Shown: positions 17,630 through 26,867, numbered from the stretch's first letter. The stretch: DNA of 64,000 nucleotides from an uncultured Dokdonia sp. (GCF_947496725.1 NZ_CANMDS010000002.1:310001-374000), one strand, 5' to 3'. Numbers and translations are program-made. The notes: generated by a model from the sequence alone, not told the origin.

Positions 17630-19960
17630 TTAAAAATCTAGCTCATCTGGAAGCTCATCGTTTACGCCTTCACTTTTATAATTATCACAATCTATGGTAA
17701 TAGAAAGATCTTTAGGCTTATCAAACTCACTTTTTGAGATTTTTAAATCCTTGTTTTCATAAACGTCTTTCATATACATACCCCAGATAGGTAGTGCCAT
17801 TGTAGCTCCCTGACCATAATTAATGCCTGGGAAGTGCACCGCACGATCATCTCCTCCTACCCACACACCGGTAACCAGGTTTGGGACAATACCCATAAAC
17901 CATCCATCACTTTGGTTTTGAGTTGTACCCGTTTTACCAGCAATTGCGTTTGTAAATCCATAAGGATACCCTGTTACTGCTTTTCTATACACAGGGTCTT
18001 TGCCTCTCCAAGTATGACGTAATCTTGATCCAGAACCAGATCGGGTTACTCCCTCCATCATCTGTAAAGTTACATAAGCAGACTCTGCACTTAGTACATC
18101 ACGTGTTTCTGGCACGTGCTGGTAAAGAATAGTCCCGTTTTTATCTTGTATAGTACTTACTATTTGTGGTTTTACATATACCCCTTGATTTGCAAAAGCC
18201 CCGTATGCAGAGACCATCTCATAAAGACTTAAATCTGCAGTTCCTAAAGCAATAGATGGTACCGCAGGAATTTTACTAGTGTCTACCCCTAGCTTGCTTA
18301 CTAAGTCAATTACTGGCTCTGGGCCTACTTTATCCATTAGTCTAGCAGATACTGTGTTTACAGATTCAGCAAGTGCTTTTTTCATTGTGATCATTCCACC
18401 CATCTCGCCTCCAGAGTTTTCTGGACACCAGTCTTTAGTATTACCGTGACTTCCTGCCGCAATACAATAAATAGTATTAGGCAAGGTATCACAAGGAGAG
18501 ATTTTGAGTTGGTCTACCGCGGTGGCATATAAAAATGGCTTAAAGGTAGATCCCACTTGTCTCTTTCCTAACTGTACGTGATCGTACTGAAAGTGTGTCA
18601 TATTATTACCTCCTACCCAGGCACGTACTTCACCGGTTTGTGGCACCATAGACATCATACCGGTACGTAAAAACTTTTTGTAATAACGTATAGAGTCACG
18701 AGGAGTCATTACTGTATCTATCTCCCCTCCCCAAGAGAAGATGGTCATATCTGTCTTTATATCAAAAGACTTTCTTATTGCATCTTCAGACTTTCCTTGG
18801 GCTTTCATTTTACGCCATCTAGAAGAACTTTTTATAGCGTTGTTAAAAATTCTGTCTACATCCTCTTCTTCTATATCTCTAAAAGGCGCCGTTTTATTTT
18901 TTTCGTTTTGTCTATCAAACTCTTTTTGCAATCTAGGCATATGGGCTGCAACAGCATCCTCTGCAATTTTTTGCATACGCGAGTCTATGGTAGTGGTAAT
19001 GGTAAGACCATCTCTATAAATATTGTAATAAGTAAGATTACCTTCTAAATCCTCACCCTTTGGGTTTTCTTTTATCCAAGAGGCCATAAACTTCTTTAGG
19101 TTTTCTCTAAAGTAGGTAGCAATACCATCTGCGTGGCCTTCTGGTGTAAACTTCACCTCCATAGGTAGCGCTTGCAGGGAGTCTTTTTCGGCAGTGGTGA
19201 TCATACCGTTTTTCTCCATCTGCTTGAATACCTGATTACGTCTTCCTAGAGATTTTTCTCTAGAAATTTTACGATAAGGGTTGTACTGACGAGGGTTTTT
19301 AAGCATCGCAACAATTACTGCACTCTCGTGTAGCTCAAGCTCTTCTACATCCTTATTAAAATAAATACGTGCGGCAGAGCTTACCCCTATGGCATTAAAC
19401 AAGAAGTCTTGTTTATTGAGATACATTGCAATAATTTCTTGCTTTGTATACTGTCTCTCAAGACGAGTTGCGATAACATACTCCTTGATTTTTTGAGCAT
19501 AACGCTTCCATCCTCTAGCCGCTTGACCTGTAAATAAAAGCTTTGCAAGCTGCTGTGTGACTGTACTTGCTCCACCCTTTTGACCTAAATAAGCAAAGGC
19601 TCTTGTAGTCCCTCTAAAGTCTATACCAGAGTGATCATAATAACGCTCATCTTCTGTAGCAACGAGAGCATCTACTAGGTTTTGTGGTAGTTGCTCATAC
19701 TTGATAGGTGTTCTATTTTCATTATAGTAAGTTCCTAACTGCTTTCCATCTACAGAGATGATTTTTGTAGCAAGGTTACTCTCAGGGTTTTCTAACTCTT
19801 CAAAAGTAGGAAGCTCTCCAAAGGCGTTCCAGCTAGCAAGTAAGAACACCAGTATCACTAGTGCTAAACCTCCTACAAATAGTCTCCAGAACCAAGAAAT
19901 GTATTTACTGTAATCTCCACTACTCTCGGCAGTTTTTTTTGGAGCTTTTTTTGTTGCCAT
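17630..19960 (-). CDS. Penicillin-binding protein 1A (bifunctional transglycosylase/transpeptidase)
   Basis: A 776-residue class A PBP that polymerises glycan strands and crosslinks peptides in the periplasm. It has a cytoplasmic stub, then one transmembrane anchor (about 25-47). The GT51 glycosyltransferase domain carries EDERYYDHSGIDFRG and GASTVTQQLAKLLFTG. The transpeptidase domain has nucleophile motif STFK at about 471-474, SVN, and KTGT at about 675. The C-terminus is acidic. It is translated eight bases after gldH in an operon with ricT and gldH, a gene order common in Flavobacteriia. Confidence 0.95.
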   Translation of the reverse strand: MATKKAPKKTAESSGDYSKYISWFWRLFVGGLALVILVFLLASWNAFGELPTFEELENPESNLATKIISVDGKQLGTYYNENRTPIKYEQLPQNLVDALVATEDERYYDHSGIDFRGTTRAFAYLGQKGGASTVTQQLAKLLFTGQAARGWKRYAQKIKEYVIATRLERQYTKQEIIAMYLNKQDFLFNAIGVSSAARIYFNKDVEELELHESAVIVAMLKNPRQYNPYRKISREKSLGRRNQVFKQMEKNGMITTAEKDSLQALPMEVKFTPEGHADGIATYFRENLKKFMASWIKENPKGEDLEGNLTYYNIYRDGLTITTTIDSRMQKIAEDAVAAHMPRLQKEFDRQNEKNKTAPFRDIEEEDVDRIFNNAIKSSSRWRKMKAQGKSEDAIRKSFDIKTDMTIFSWGGEIDTVMTPRDSIRYYKKFLRTGMMSMVPQTGEVRAWVGGNNMTHFQYDHVQLGKRQVGSTFKPFLYATAVDQLKISPCDTLPNTIYCIAAGSHGNTKDWCPENSGGEMGGMITMKKALAESVNTVSARLMDKVGPEPVIDLVSKLGVDTSKIPAVPSIALGTADLSLYEMVSAYGAFANQGVYVKPQIVSTIQDKNGTILYQHVPETRDVLSAESAYVTLQMMEGVTRSGSGSRLRHTWRGKDPVYRKAVTGYPYGFTNAIAGKTGTTQNQSDGWFMGIVPNLVTGVWVGGDDRAVHFPGINYGQGATMALPIWGMYMKDVYENKDLKISKSEFDKPKDLSITIDCDNYKSEGVNDELPDELDF

Positions 19961-19968
19961 AGGTGTTT

Positions 19969-20445
19969 TTATTCTTGTTTTTCTATGCGTAAGCCTACTT
20001 CGGTAAGTCCTTCAAGATTTGAATCTCCATCTATATTACCGTTTTTTCTTACTGCGTGTTTTATGGTAAAGGTGTAGGTTCCGCTTTCGCGAAAGCGTAC
20101 TCCTTCTCTATATATTAATTTACTTTCTTTTATATCTCCAAAACCGTCTCCCATCCAGGTGCCATCTGGGTTTGCCATCTCATACTCTAGTGTATCTGTA
20201 ATGGTTCTACCACGCGGAAACTGCATTTCTGTTATTAAAAACAGGTTGCTGTACGGGTATTCATTATTGTTGCGCACAGTGATAAATGTATCGTATACCT
20301 GCATACTATCTAGCTCTGTAACTTCTAGCACAACAGGCTCGTCTATCTTCCAAGAGTCACCTAGCGAAATGTAACTATGGTACTCCTGCTTTGAATCGCA
20401 AGAGGAACAAAGTATGATGAGTATACCTAGTAATACGTTACGCAT
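19969..20445 (-). CDS. gldH: Gliding motility lipoprotein GldH
   Basis: A 158-residue outer-envelope lipoprotein needed for T9SS-dependent gliding in Flavobacteriia. The signal sequence MRNVLLGILIILCSSC ends in a lipobox with Cys16 as the lipidation site. The body matches GldH, with SLGDSWKIDEPVVLEV and the C-terminal GTYTFTIKHAVRKN segment. The start at 20445 overlaps the ricT stop region by eight bases; longer upstream frames merely read through ricT. The iterated palindrome at 20082-20097 encodes RFRES before GTYTF, where relatives have ordinary variable sequence. Confidence 0.9.
   Translation of the reverse strand: MRNVLLGILIILCSSCDSKQEYHSYISLGDSWKIDEPVVLEVTELDSMQVYDTFITVRNNNEYPYSNLFLITEMQFPRGRTITDTLEYEMANPDGTWMGDGFGDIKESKLIYREGVRFRESGTYTFTIKHAVRKNGNIDGDSNLEGLTEVGLRIEKQE
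20082..20097. repeat. Iterated palindrome, 16-bp copy inside gldH
   Basis: CGCTTTCGCGAAAGCG, read on the minus strand as Arg-Phe-Arg-Glu-Ser, close to the C-terminal strand region of GldH. Confidence 0.95.
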
Positions 20446-21754
20446 TAGGTTTTGGTTTATGAGGGCGCTTTTTATTTCTGTTATTTGGTTTTGTGCCACC
20501 TTGTTTTTGTCCTTCTTTTTGAGGTTTTTGAGTGGTTTTACCCTTCTGGCCGCCTTGCTTAGGTTTTTTAGGACCTTTAGGTTGTGAGCGCTTTGCTTGT
20601 GGTTTATTATCACTATTGCTACGCTTTTTCTTGCGATTGTTGCGGCGCTTGTTTGTTGTTTTTGGCTTATCAAAACGGGTGAGACTGTCTTGCCCTACCA
20701 CGTTGCCAAAATCTACAGTAGTCTCTACAATAAGCTCTGATGCAAATTCTTCTAGACTTGCAACAGGTTCTTTTTTTCTATTTGCAGTGATAATCTCATT
20801 TGCGTGATCTGTGGTGAGCTCGTGCCAGTTCATCCACTCGCCTTCATAAGCATACCATAATCTACCCTGAAAGATGTCTATCTTCTGGCATACTGCTGTA
20901 CCCTTCTTAGTATAAAGTTTTGTTTCTGTTTTTGGAAAACTCTTTAAGGCATCCATATAAGCATCAAGCTCATAATTGAGACAGCACTTTAATTTACCAC
21001 ATTGCCCTGCAAGTTTTTGAGGGTTAAGTGATAGTTGCTGGTATCTCGCTGCACTGGTTGTTACAGATCTAAAATCTGTTAACCACGTAGAGCAACATAA
21101 CTCACGACCACAAGACCCTATGCCTCCCAGACGAGCTGCCTCCTGGCGTAAACCTATCTGGCGCATCTCTATACGAGTACGGAACTCTTGTGCAAATTCT
21201 TTTATGAGCTGTCTAAAGTCTACACGATCTTCTGCCGTGTAGTAAAAAGTAGCTTTTGAGGCATCTCCTTGAAACTCTATGTCTGAGATTTTCATCTGTA
21301 GTTGTAGGCGTATTGCGATCTGTCTCGCACGTACCTTCATAGGTTCTTCCTTCTCACGAGCAGTAGTCCAGATATCTATATCACGCTGTGATGCTTTACG
21401 GTAAATTTTAAGAGTGTCTGGTGTGTCTTGTTTTATTTTCTTGCGTTTCATTTGCACGCGCACAAGTTCTCCGGTAAGGGTTACCATCCCTATATCGTGA
21501 CCAGACTCTGCCTGTGTCGCTACAATATCACCTATACTCAGGGTGATTTTGTCATCATTTTTATAGTAGTTCTTACGTCCGTTTTTAAACCGTACTTCTA
21601 CATAGTTAAAAGCTTCTTGTCCCTCTGGAAGAGACATATTAGAAAGCCAGTCAAACACCGTAAGTTTATTACATCCATCTGTCCCGCAGGTTCCGTTGTT
21701 TTTACAACCTTTAGGAGATCCGTCTGCACCTGTGCCACAATTGCCACACGCCAT
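20438..21754 (-). CDS. ricT: RicT/YaaT (PSP1 C-terminal domain) protein
   Basis: A 438-residue cytoplasmic protein. It has a Cys-rich N-terminus (CGNCG, CKNNGTCGTDGC), then the PSP1 domain containing the paired cysteine motifs CGRELCCSTWL and GQCGKLKCCLNYE. The tail of about 90 residues is very basic and low in complexity (Lys, Gln, Asn, Pro). In Bacillus, RicT is part of an Fe-S-containing complex that stimulates RNase Y-dependent mRNA processing; the role in Bacteroidota is inferred only. It heads an operon with gldH and PBP1A. Its length exceeds the roughly 275-residue Bacillus protein because of the N- and C-terminal extensions. Confidence 0.92.
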   Translation of the reverse strand: MACGNCGTGADGSPKGCKNNGTCGTDGCNKLTVFDWLSNMSLPEGQEAFNYVEVRFKNGRKNYYKNDDKITLSIGDIVATQAESGHDIGMVTLTGELVRVQMKRKKIKQDTPDTLKIYRKASQRDIDIWTTAREKEEPMKVRARQIAIRLQLQMKISDIEFQGDASKATFYYTAEDRVDFRQLIKEFAQEFRTRIEMRQIGLRQEAARLGGIGSCGRELCCSTWLTDFRSVTTSAARYQQLSLNPQKLAGQCGKLKCCLNYELDAYMDALKSFPKTETKLYTKKGTAVCQKIDIFQGRLWYAYEGEWMNWHELTTDHANEIITANRKKEPVASLEEFASELIVETTVDFGNVVGQDSLTRFDKPKTTNKRRNNRKKKRSNSDNKPQAKRSQPKGPKKPKQGGQKGKTTQKPQKEGQKQGGTKPNNRNKKRPHKPKPNA

Positions 21755-21853
21755 ATTATTTTATATTTAGAAGGTTTATCACTCTATATCAATCACTGCG
21801 ACTGCAACAGTAGTGTAAACACGTTATTTTTTTGTTCAAAACTGAACTATGGA

Positions 21854-21886
21854 TAAAGATAGGTAATCTCAAGCGCCTTTGCCAAA
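21854..21886 (-). promoter_or_regulatory. Probable ricT operon promoter
   Basis: On the minus strand TTTG (21886 to 21883) is followed after 21 bases by TATCTTTA (21861 to 21854), close to the consensus except for the last base. This places the transcript start about 100 bases before the ricT ATG. Confidence 0.45.
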
Positions 21887-21916
21887 CAGAAAATTGTAAG
21901 TTCTACTTCTACAGTC

Positions 21917-22948
21917 TTACTTCTTAAAAGCTAGCTTCTCAGATCTTCCTTTCTTAAATATCTTATTACTATTTCCTTTACCAGAACGTAATTTCTTTTG
22001 CTCTTCGTATGGTAGTGCGTTTATCTCTGCACACTCTGTAGAGCAGCAATTTTGGTTTGCTTTTGCACACTCTTCACATTGTATAAATAGAAGGTGGCAA
22101 GCCTCATTTGCACAGTTTACGTGCTCATCACAAGGGTCTCCGCACTGGTGACAGTTAGAAATCACATCGTCAGAGATGCGCTCCCCGCGACGATGGTCAA
22201 AAACAAAGTTCTTACCCTTAAATTTATTATCAAGCTTCTCTGCCTCTACCTGGCGAGCATATTCTATAATACCTCCCTCAAGCTGAAACACGTTTTTAAA
22301 ACCTTTATGTTTAAAATAAGCACTAGCCTTCTCGCATCGTATCCCACCGGTACAATACATTACTAGCTTTTTATCTTCTTTGTGGTCTTTGAGGTCTTCT
22401 TCTATAATATCAAGACTATCTCTAAAGGTATCTACATCTGGAGTGACTGCATTTTTAAAGTGACCTATCTCACTCTCATAGTGATTGCGCATATCTACAA
22501 GCACCGTATTATCATCTTCTATGAGCTCATTAAAGGTAGATGCATTTACGTGCACACCTTTATTAGTCACATCAAAACTTTCATCTTCTAGACCATCTGC
22601 CACAATCTTGTGACGCACCTTTACCTTGAGCTTTAAAAAAGATTTATTGTCCTGCTCTCTAGCTATATTAAGGCGTACATTTTCTAAGAAGTTTATACCA
22701 TCTAGGTGTTCCTTAAACTCTGTAAATCGCTTTGCCGGCACAGACATCTGGGCATTAATCCCTTCGTGAGCGACGTATATTCTACCTAAAGCCTCCATCG
22801 CGTCCCAGGCAATGAAAAGGTGATTTCTAAAAAGTTCTGGATTACCAATTTTATGGTACTGATAAAAAGAGAGTGTAAGACGTTCTTCCCCGGCTTGTTC
22901 TATAAGCTCTGCTCTCTCTTTTGCGCTTAGTTTATTGTACAGGTGCAT
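21917..22948 (-). CDS. trhO: tRNA uridine(34) hydroxylase, rhodanese family
   Basis: A 343-residue enzyme that makes 5-hydroxyuridine at the wobble position of certain tRNAs in an oxygen-dependent reaction. An N-terminal acylphosphatase-like domain contains AHEGINAQMSVP. The rhodanese domain has active-site loop VMYCTGGIRCEKA. The C-terminal Cys-rich region (CHQCGDPCDEH, CEECAKANQNCC) probably binds zinc, as is normal for the family, and a basic tail follows. Length is typical. It has its own promoter just upstream. Family identity is clear. Confidence 0.92.
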   Translation of the reverse strand: MHLYNKLSAKERAELIEQAGEERLTLSFYQYHKIGNPELFRNHLFIAWDAMEALGRIYVAHEGINAQMSVPAKRFTEFKEHLDGINFLENVRLNIAREQDNKSFLKLKVKVRHKIVADGLEDESFDVTNKGVHVNASTFNELIEDDNTVLVDMRNHYESEIGHFKNAVTPDVDTFRDSLDIIEEDLKDHKEDKKLVMYCTGGIRCEKASAYFKHKGFKNVFQLEGGIIEYARQVEAEKLDNKFKGKNFVFDHRRGERISDDVISNCHQCGDPCDEHVNCANEACHLLFIQCEECAKANQNCCSTECAEINALPYEEQKKLRSGKGNSNKIFKKGRSEKLAFKK

Positions 22949-22986
22949 ACTATACTTTGTTTAAGTTAAAAGAAAAATAATTCCGG

Positions 22987-23017
22987 CAAAGGTACATTTT
23001 CTAATCTCAAGGCACAA
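22987..23017 (-). promoter_or_regulatory. trhO promoter
   Basis: On the minus strand TTG (23017 to 23015) precedes TACCTTTG (22994 to 22987) with 20 bases between, a good match to the Bacteroidota promoter. The -33 element lies inside the arm of the adjacent hairpin. Confidence 0.7.
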
Positions 23018-23054
23018 AAAATGCCTCTACATCGATATAAAGGCATTTTTTGTG
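23013..23054. terminator. Orphan bidirectional terminator-like hairpin
   Basis: A perfect 14-bp stem (CACAAAAAATGCCT and its complement) with a 14-base loop, and six Ts in each 3' arm. It lies between two divergent genes, where no known transcript ends. Confidence 0.8.
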
Positions 23055-23362
23055 AATTGTGGCTAATTCAGATTTTTACTTATTAATAATTCTCATAAGT
23101 ACTATTTTATATCACTATCTCGCTTTGGGCCTTCCTTTTCATACGTTCGTGCATCATTTTAAAAACGGACATATGTTAAGGGAATTATTGTTTTATTAAG
23201 GGTTAATAATTCAACTTACAATACTACTTCATAGTAAAGACGTAAGAATTCCAAATGGTTGCGTTGTGACATATATTTTATCACAGTTGTCTGGTAACAA
23301 ACACCTTAATTGATCCTTTAAAATGATTATTGCTTCTATAATAGTAGTCATACCGTGTCATT

Positions 23363-23375
23363 AGGAATAATTCCT
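23363..23375. promoter_or_regulatory. Inverted repeat upstream of recA
   Basis: AGGAATAATTCCT, symmetrical around one base, lies about 30 bases before the possible recA -7 element at 23406. It is a candidate operator; no link to LexA can be shown from sequence alone. Confidence 0.35.
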
Positions 23376-23485
23376 TTATAAATTAGTAAAGATTCCAAAT
23401 TTTAGTATCTTCGCCATATCAATTTAATATTGGGCGCTATAATTCTGAGTAATTATACACTTAGAAATGATGTTAAAAAGTATTA

Positions 23486-23501
23486 CGCTTTCGCGAAAGC
23501 G
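23486..23501. repeat. Iterated palindrome, 16-bp copy in recA leader
   Basis: CGCTTTCGCGAAAGCG about 55 bases before the recA ATG, probably inside the 5' untranslated region. Confidence 0.94.
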
Positions 23502-23554
23502 AACCTTGCTTAAGCCTCTATTAAAAGTTATTTTTACAAGACAAAAAAGAAGAT

Positions 23555-24562
23555 ATGAGCAGCGAAAAAGATGCAAAATTAAAAGCCTTAAAGCTTACCC
23601 TTGATAAACTAGACAAAACGTATGGTAAGGGTGCCGTAATGAAAATGGGCGATCAAGCCATAGTAGATGTAGAGTCTATACCTACTGGATCTTTAGGTCT
23701 TGATGTAGCACTTGGTGTAGGAGGATATCCTCGCGGTCGTGTTATAGAAATTTATGGACCAGAATCTTCTGGTAAAACCACCTTAACACTACACGCTATA
23801 GCAGAGGCACAAAAAGCTGGAGGTATTGCAGCATTTATTGATGCAGAGCACGCTTTTGATCGTTTTTATGCAGAAAAGCTCAATGTAGATATAGATAACC
23901 TTATTATATCGCAACCAGATAACGGAGAGCAAGCTCTTGAGATAGCAGATAACTTGATACGCTCAGGCGCTATTGATATCGTAGTAATTGACTCTGTAGC
24001 CGCACTTACACCTAAAAGTGAGATAGAAGGCGAGATGGGAGACTCAAAAATGGGACTTCACGCTCGATTAATGTCACAAGCACTTCGTAAACTCACGGGA
24101 TCTATAAGCAAAACTAACTGTACAGTGATTTTTATTAACCAACTTCGTGAGAAGATTGGGGTAATGTTTGGAAACCCAGAAACTACTACGGGTGGTAATG
24201 CTCTTAAGTTTTATGCTTCTGTACGTTTAGACATACGTCGTTCTACGCAAATAAAGGATAGCAATGCAAACGTAATGGGTAATAAAACTCGTGTTAAGAT
24301 TGTTAAAAATAAAGTAGCGCCACCTTTCCGTATGGCAGAGTTTGACATTATGTATGGAGAAGGAGTTTCTAAAGTAGGAGAGATTATAGATATAGGTGTT
24401 AACTATGAGATTATCAAAAAAGCCGGTTCTTGGTTTAGCTATCAAGATACTAAGCTAGGACAAGGTAGAGATGCTGTAAAAGCATTACTACTAGATAATC
24501 CAGACCTTATGGAAGAACTAGAGACAAAAATACACGCTGCCATAAAGGTGAGCAACGAGTAA
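23555..24562 (+). CDS. recA: Recombinase RecA
   Basis: A 335-residue ATP-dependent DNA strand-exchange protein central to homologous recombination and SOS induction. Walker A is GPESSGKTT, followed by the family stretch FIDAEHAFD. Walker B lies in [10 protein letters not shown]. Loop 1 reads [24 protein letters not shown], and [34 protein letters not shown] is diagnostic. The length is slightly short because the acidic C-terminal tail is trimmed. The upstream region carries an inverted repeat and the palindrome; a terminator follows about 20 bases after the stop. Confidence 0.98.
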   Translation: MSSEKDAKLKALKLTLDKLDKTYGKGAVMKMGDQAIVDVESIPTGSLGLDVALGVGGYPRGRVIEIYGPESSGKTTLTLHAIAEAQKAGGIAAFIDAEHAFDRFYAEKLNVDIDNLIISQPDNGEQALEIADNLIRSGAIDIVVIDSVAALTPKSEIEGEMGDSKMGLHARLMSQALRKLTGSISKTNCTVIFINQLREKIGVMFGNPETTTGGNALKFYASVRLDIRRSTQIKDSNANVMGNKTRVKIVKNKVAPPFRMAEFDIMYGEGVSKVGEIIDIGVNYEIIKKAGSWFSYQDTKLGQGRDAVKALLLDNPDLMEELETKIHAAIKVSNE

Positions 24563-24582
24563 AAACTCAATATGTTTTATTT

Positions 24583-24610
24583 AAAAACCTCCTGCTCAGG
24601 AGGTTTTTTT
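24583..24610 (+). terminator. recA terminator
   Basis: A 12-bp stem AAAAACCTCCTG/CAGGAGGTTTTT around a CT loop, followed by more Ts. Confidence 0.92.
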
Positions 24611-24742
24611 TGTTACTACGCAACCTTTATAGACATTTTGCATCTACTTAGTGCAAACTAGAATAAAAAACCCCTGTTATACGAAGAGACGTGATTATAC
24701 GATATCACAAAGTGGAAGAAAGAACCCTTTAAAAAGATATCT

Positions 24743-24763
24743 GTTCTTATATTTAATGAGAAC
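24743..24763 (+). promoter_or_regulatory. Possible promoter with overlapping operator for the ECF sigma gene
   Basis: TATATTTA (24748-24755) resembles a -7 element about 28 bases before the TTG start. It is bracketed by GTTCTTAT and ATGAGAAC, an inverted repeat with one mismatch per arm pair, which could be an operator. Confidence 0.35.
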
Positions 24764-24783
24764 ATAAACAAAACCAACAACAG

Positions 24784-25329
24784 TTGAGTCAAGACCAACT
24801 CATAAAAAACTGTAAGAAGAAGCAACCTAAGGCACAGGCCGATTTATACAAGCGATATGCGAGTGTACTTTTTTCTGTTTGTCTCAAATATGCTCCTAAT
24901 TACGCCGAAGCGGAAGACATTCTGCAAGATGCGTTTATAATCATATTTGATAAGATTACCCAGTATAAAAATAAAGGTTCTTTTGAGGGTTGGTTAAAAA
25001 GAGTCGCTATCAATACTGCGTTACAACGGTACCGTAAACCAGGAGTTTATAGCCTTGTAAATGAAGAAAATATAAAAGAAGTAGAAGTCGAGGTAGAAGA
25101 AGATGCTATCCCGCTAGATTACTTACTTAGTATTATACAAGAGTTGCCAGATCGTTATAGAATGGTTTTTAACCTTTATGTAATGGATGGCTACTCACAT
25201 AGAGAAATATCAGAATTGCTTACTATTTCTCAAGGCACCTCAAAGTCAAACCTTGCGCGTGCTAGAATGATATTAAAAGAAAAAATTGAGACGAGCCAGC
25301 ATAGCTTGCAGAGCAAATCTCACCTATAA
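24784..25329 (+). CDS. ECF-type RNA polymerase sigma factor
   Basis: A 181-residue sigma-70 family factor of the extracytoplasmic function class. Region 2 is seen as YAEAEDILQDAFIIIFDKITQYKNKGSFEGWLKRVAIN. Region 4 is a helix-turn-helix in PDRYRMVFNLYVMDGYSHREISELLTISQGTSKSNLARAR. The only in-frame start is a TTG at 24784, with no ATG before region 2. Two bases separate its stop from the next ATG, so it is cotranscribed with the membrane protein that probably holds it inactive. An inverted repeat surrounds its putative -7 element. Confidence 0.9.
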   Translation: MSQDQLIKNCKKKQPKAQADLYKRYASVLFSVCLKYAPNYAEAEDILQDAFIIIFDKITQYKNKGSFEGWLKRVAINTALQRYRKPGVYSLVNEENIKEVEVEVEEDAIPLDYLLSIIQELPDRYRMVFNLYVMDGYSHREISELLTISQGTSKSNLARARMILKEKIETSQHSLQSKSHL

Positions 25330-25331
25330 TA

Positions 25332-26780
25332 ATGAAGGAGAAGAAGAACATAGACAGACTTTTTCAAGAAAAGTTTAAAAACTTTGAAGCACACCCTAGT
25401 GATCGTGTGTGGGCTGGTATTGCCCAAAATCAAAAGAAAGATAATCGTACTATCATACCACTATGGTGGAAGGTAGGTGGTATTGCCGCAGGACTTTTGT
25501 TACTTTTTGGACTTGGGACCTTGTTTGTTCCTTCTAGCACTAACGAGGTAACACCTATTGTAAACCAAAATACCATCACAACAGAGTCTGGCACAAATCA
25601 ATCTATAGTTAAAGCCTCTTCAGATAGTAAAGAACAACAGGCATCAGATCAAACAACTATTTTAAGTAATAATCTGCCTGTAGATGAGATTAACTCGTCT
25701 ATTACAAATCCTGAAGAGAAAGGCAACTTAACAAACCTTACTAAAACTAGTAACTCAGAAGAGAGTAAGGCAACTGCAAATAATTTCAGAACTAATAGAC
25801 AATTACAAAAAACAAACAAGTCACAAGAACTTATTGCGTACAGCGATGTAAATAATACGACTACATCTTCTACAGAAAAGAAGGCAACTACCACAAATCA
25901 AGTAACAAAAGATCAAAAAACAACAATAGGAAAAGAAGATAACCCTACTACTATCGCAGCAAATGAGACAGTTGCCATAAAAGAGAAAGACCTCGTAGAA
26001 GAAGCAAAACAAATTGAACTTAACAAAGAAGAAAACACAGTTGCGCTAGAAGAAGAAAACACAAATAGCTCTAGATGGGATGTAGGCGCTGTAGCAGCAC
26101 CTGTATATTACGGAGATTTTGGAGGGTCTGGACTCGATAAGCAATTTGCAGATAATGATAAGTCTGGCGATGTAAACCTGAGTTATGGAGTTCAAGTAAG
26201 TTATGCCATAAGTCCTAAATTAAAAATACGCACCGGTGTAAATAACGTAGATTTAAGTTATAATACTAACGAGATTTCATTTTCTACTAACAGCCTGGGG
26301 CGTACATTAAGAGGTGTTAATTATTCTGATAACGCAAAGACAATTGCTATTGCAGATAACAGTACAGCTCAAAATAATTTTAATACAGACGGCGCTATAC
26401 CAAATATAGGGGTCACTGCAAATGGATCGCTGCAACAACAACTTAGCTATCTAGAAGTACCTCTAGAGGCAATCTATGTTATTACAGATAAGCGCGTGGG
26501 AGTATCACTAGTGGGAGGAGTAAGCACATTATTTCTAAGTGATAACGAGGTTATACTTAAGTCTAATGAACTAAGTACCAACCTAGGTACAGCAAGCGGA
26601 GTAAATGACGTGAGCTTTACCACAAATATTGGAATAGGATTAGATTATAAAATGACAGATAAGGTCATATTTAATATAGAACCATCACTTAAATATCAAC
26701 TCAACAGTTTTGATAATACAGTGGTAGACTTTCAGCCGTATTACATAGGTGTGTATACAGGTGTAAGTTATAAGTTCTAG
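25332..26780 (+). CDS. Anti-sigma-like membrane protein fused to an outer-membrane beta-barrel-like domain
   Basis: A 482-residue protein paired with the ECF sigma gene. Residues 1-45 are a charged cytosolic helix region (DRLFQEKFKNFEAHPSDRVWAGI) typical of Bacteroidota anti-sigma-like proteins. One transmembrane segment follows (about 48-69, KVGGIAAGLLLLFGLGTLF). A linker of about 180 residues is very rich in Thr, Asn, Ser, Lys and Glu. The C-terminal part of about 220 residues (from SRWDVGAVAAPVYYGDFGG) alternates like a porin-type barrel and ends in VYTGVSYKF, with a terminal Phe. This would span inner membrane, periplasm and outer membrane. The role is inferred from layout; no zinc-binding anti-sigma motif is present. 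Confidence 0.7.
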   Translation: MKEKKNIDRLFQEKFKNFEAHPSDRVWAGIAQNQKKDNRTIIPLWWKVGGIAAGLLLLFGLGTLFVPSSTNEVTPIVNQNTITTESGTNQSIVKASSDSKEQQASDQTTILSNNLPVDEINSSITNPEEKGNLTNLTKTSNSEESKATANNFRTNRQLQKTNKSQELIAYSDVNNTTTSSTEKKATTTNQVTKDQKTTIGKEDNPTTIAANETVAIKEKDLVEEAKQIELNKEENTVALEEENTNSSRWDVGAVAAPVYYGDFGGSGLDKQFADNDKSGDVNLSYGVQVSYAISPKLKIRTGVNNVDLSYNTNEISFSTNSLGRTLRGVNYSDNAKTIAIADNSTAQNNFNTDGAIPNIGVTANGSLQQQLSYLEVPLEAIYVITDKRVGVSLVGGVSTLFLSDNEVILKSNELSTNLGTASGVNDVSFTTNIGIGLDYKMTDKVIFNIEPSLKYQLNSFDNTVVDFQPYYIGVYTGVSYKF

Positions 26781-26867
26781 TAAAGAAGCTATGCCAAGTG
26801 TAGTTTACTTGGTATTAGGTTAGTTTTTTAGTTGGTTAGGTAATCATTGCGCTTGCAGTGGTAACAA

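Larger units (their letters stand above)
22949..23554. other. 606-bp divergent intergenic region between trhO and recA
   Basis: It contains the trhO promoter, an orphan bidirectional terminator (23013-23054), a 13-base inverted repeat (23363-23375), a possible recA -7 element (TATCTTCG at 23406-23413) and the iterated palindrome (23486-23501). No protein-coding frame or recognisable structural RNA is seen in the rest. Confidence 0.7.

Noticed and set aside
20446-20673. Longer upstream start for gldH
   Set aside because: It would read through the basic tail of ricT in another frame and bury the lipoprotein signal that starts at 20445.
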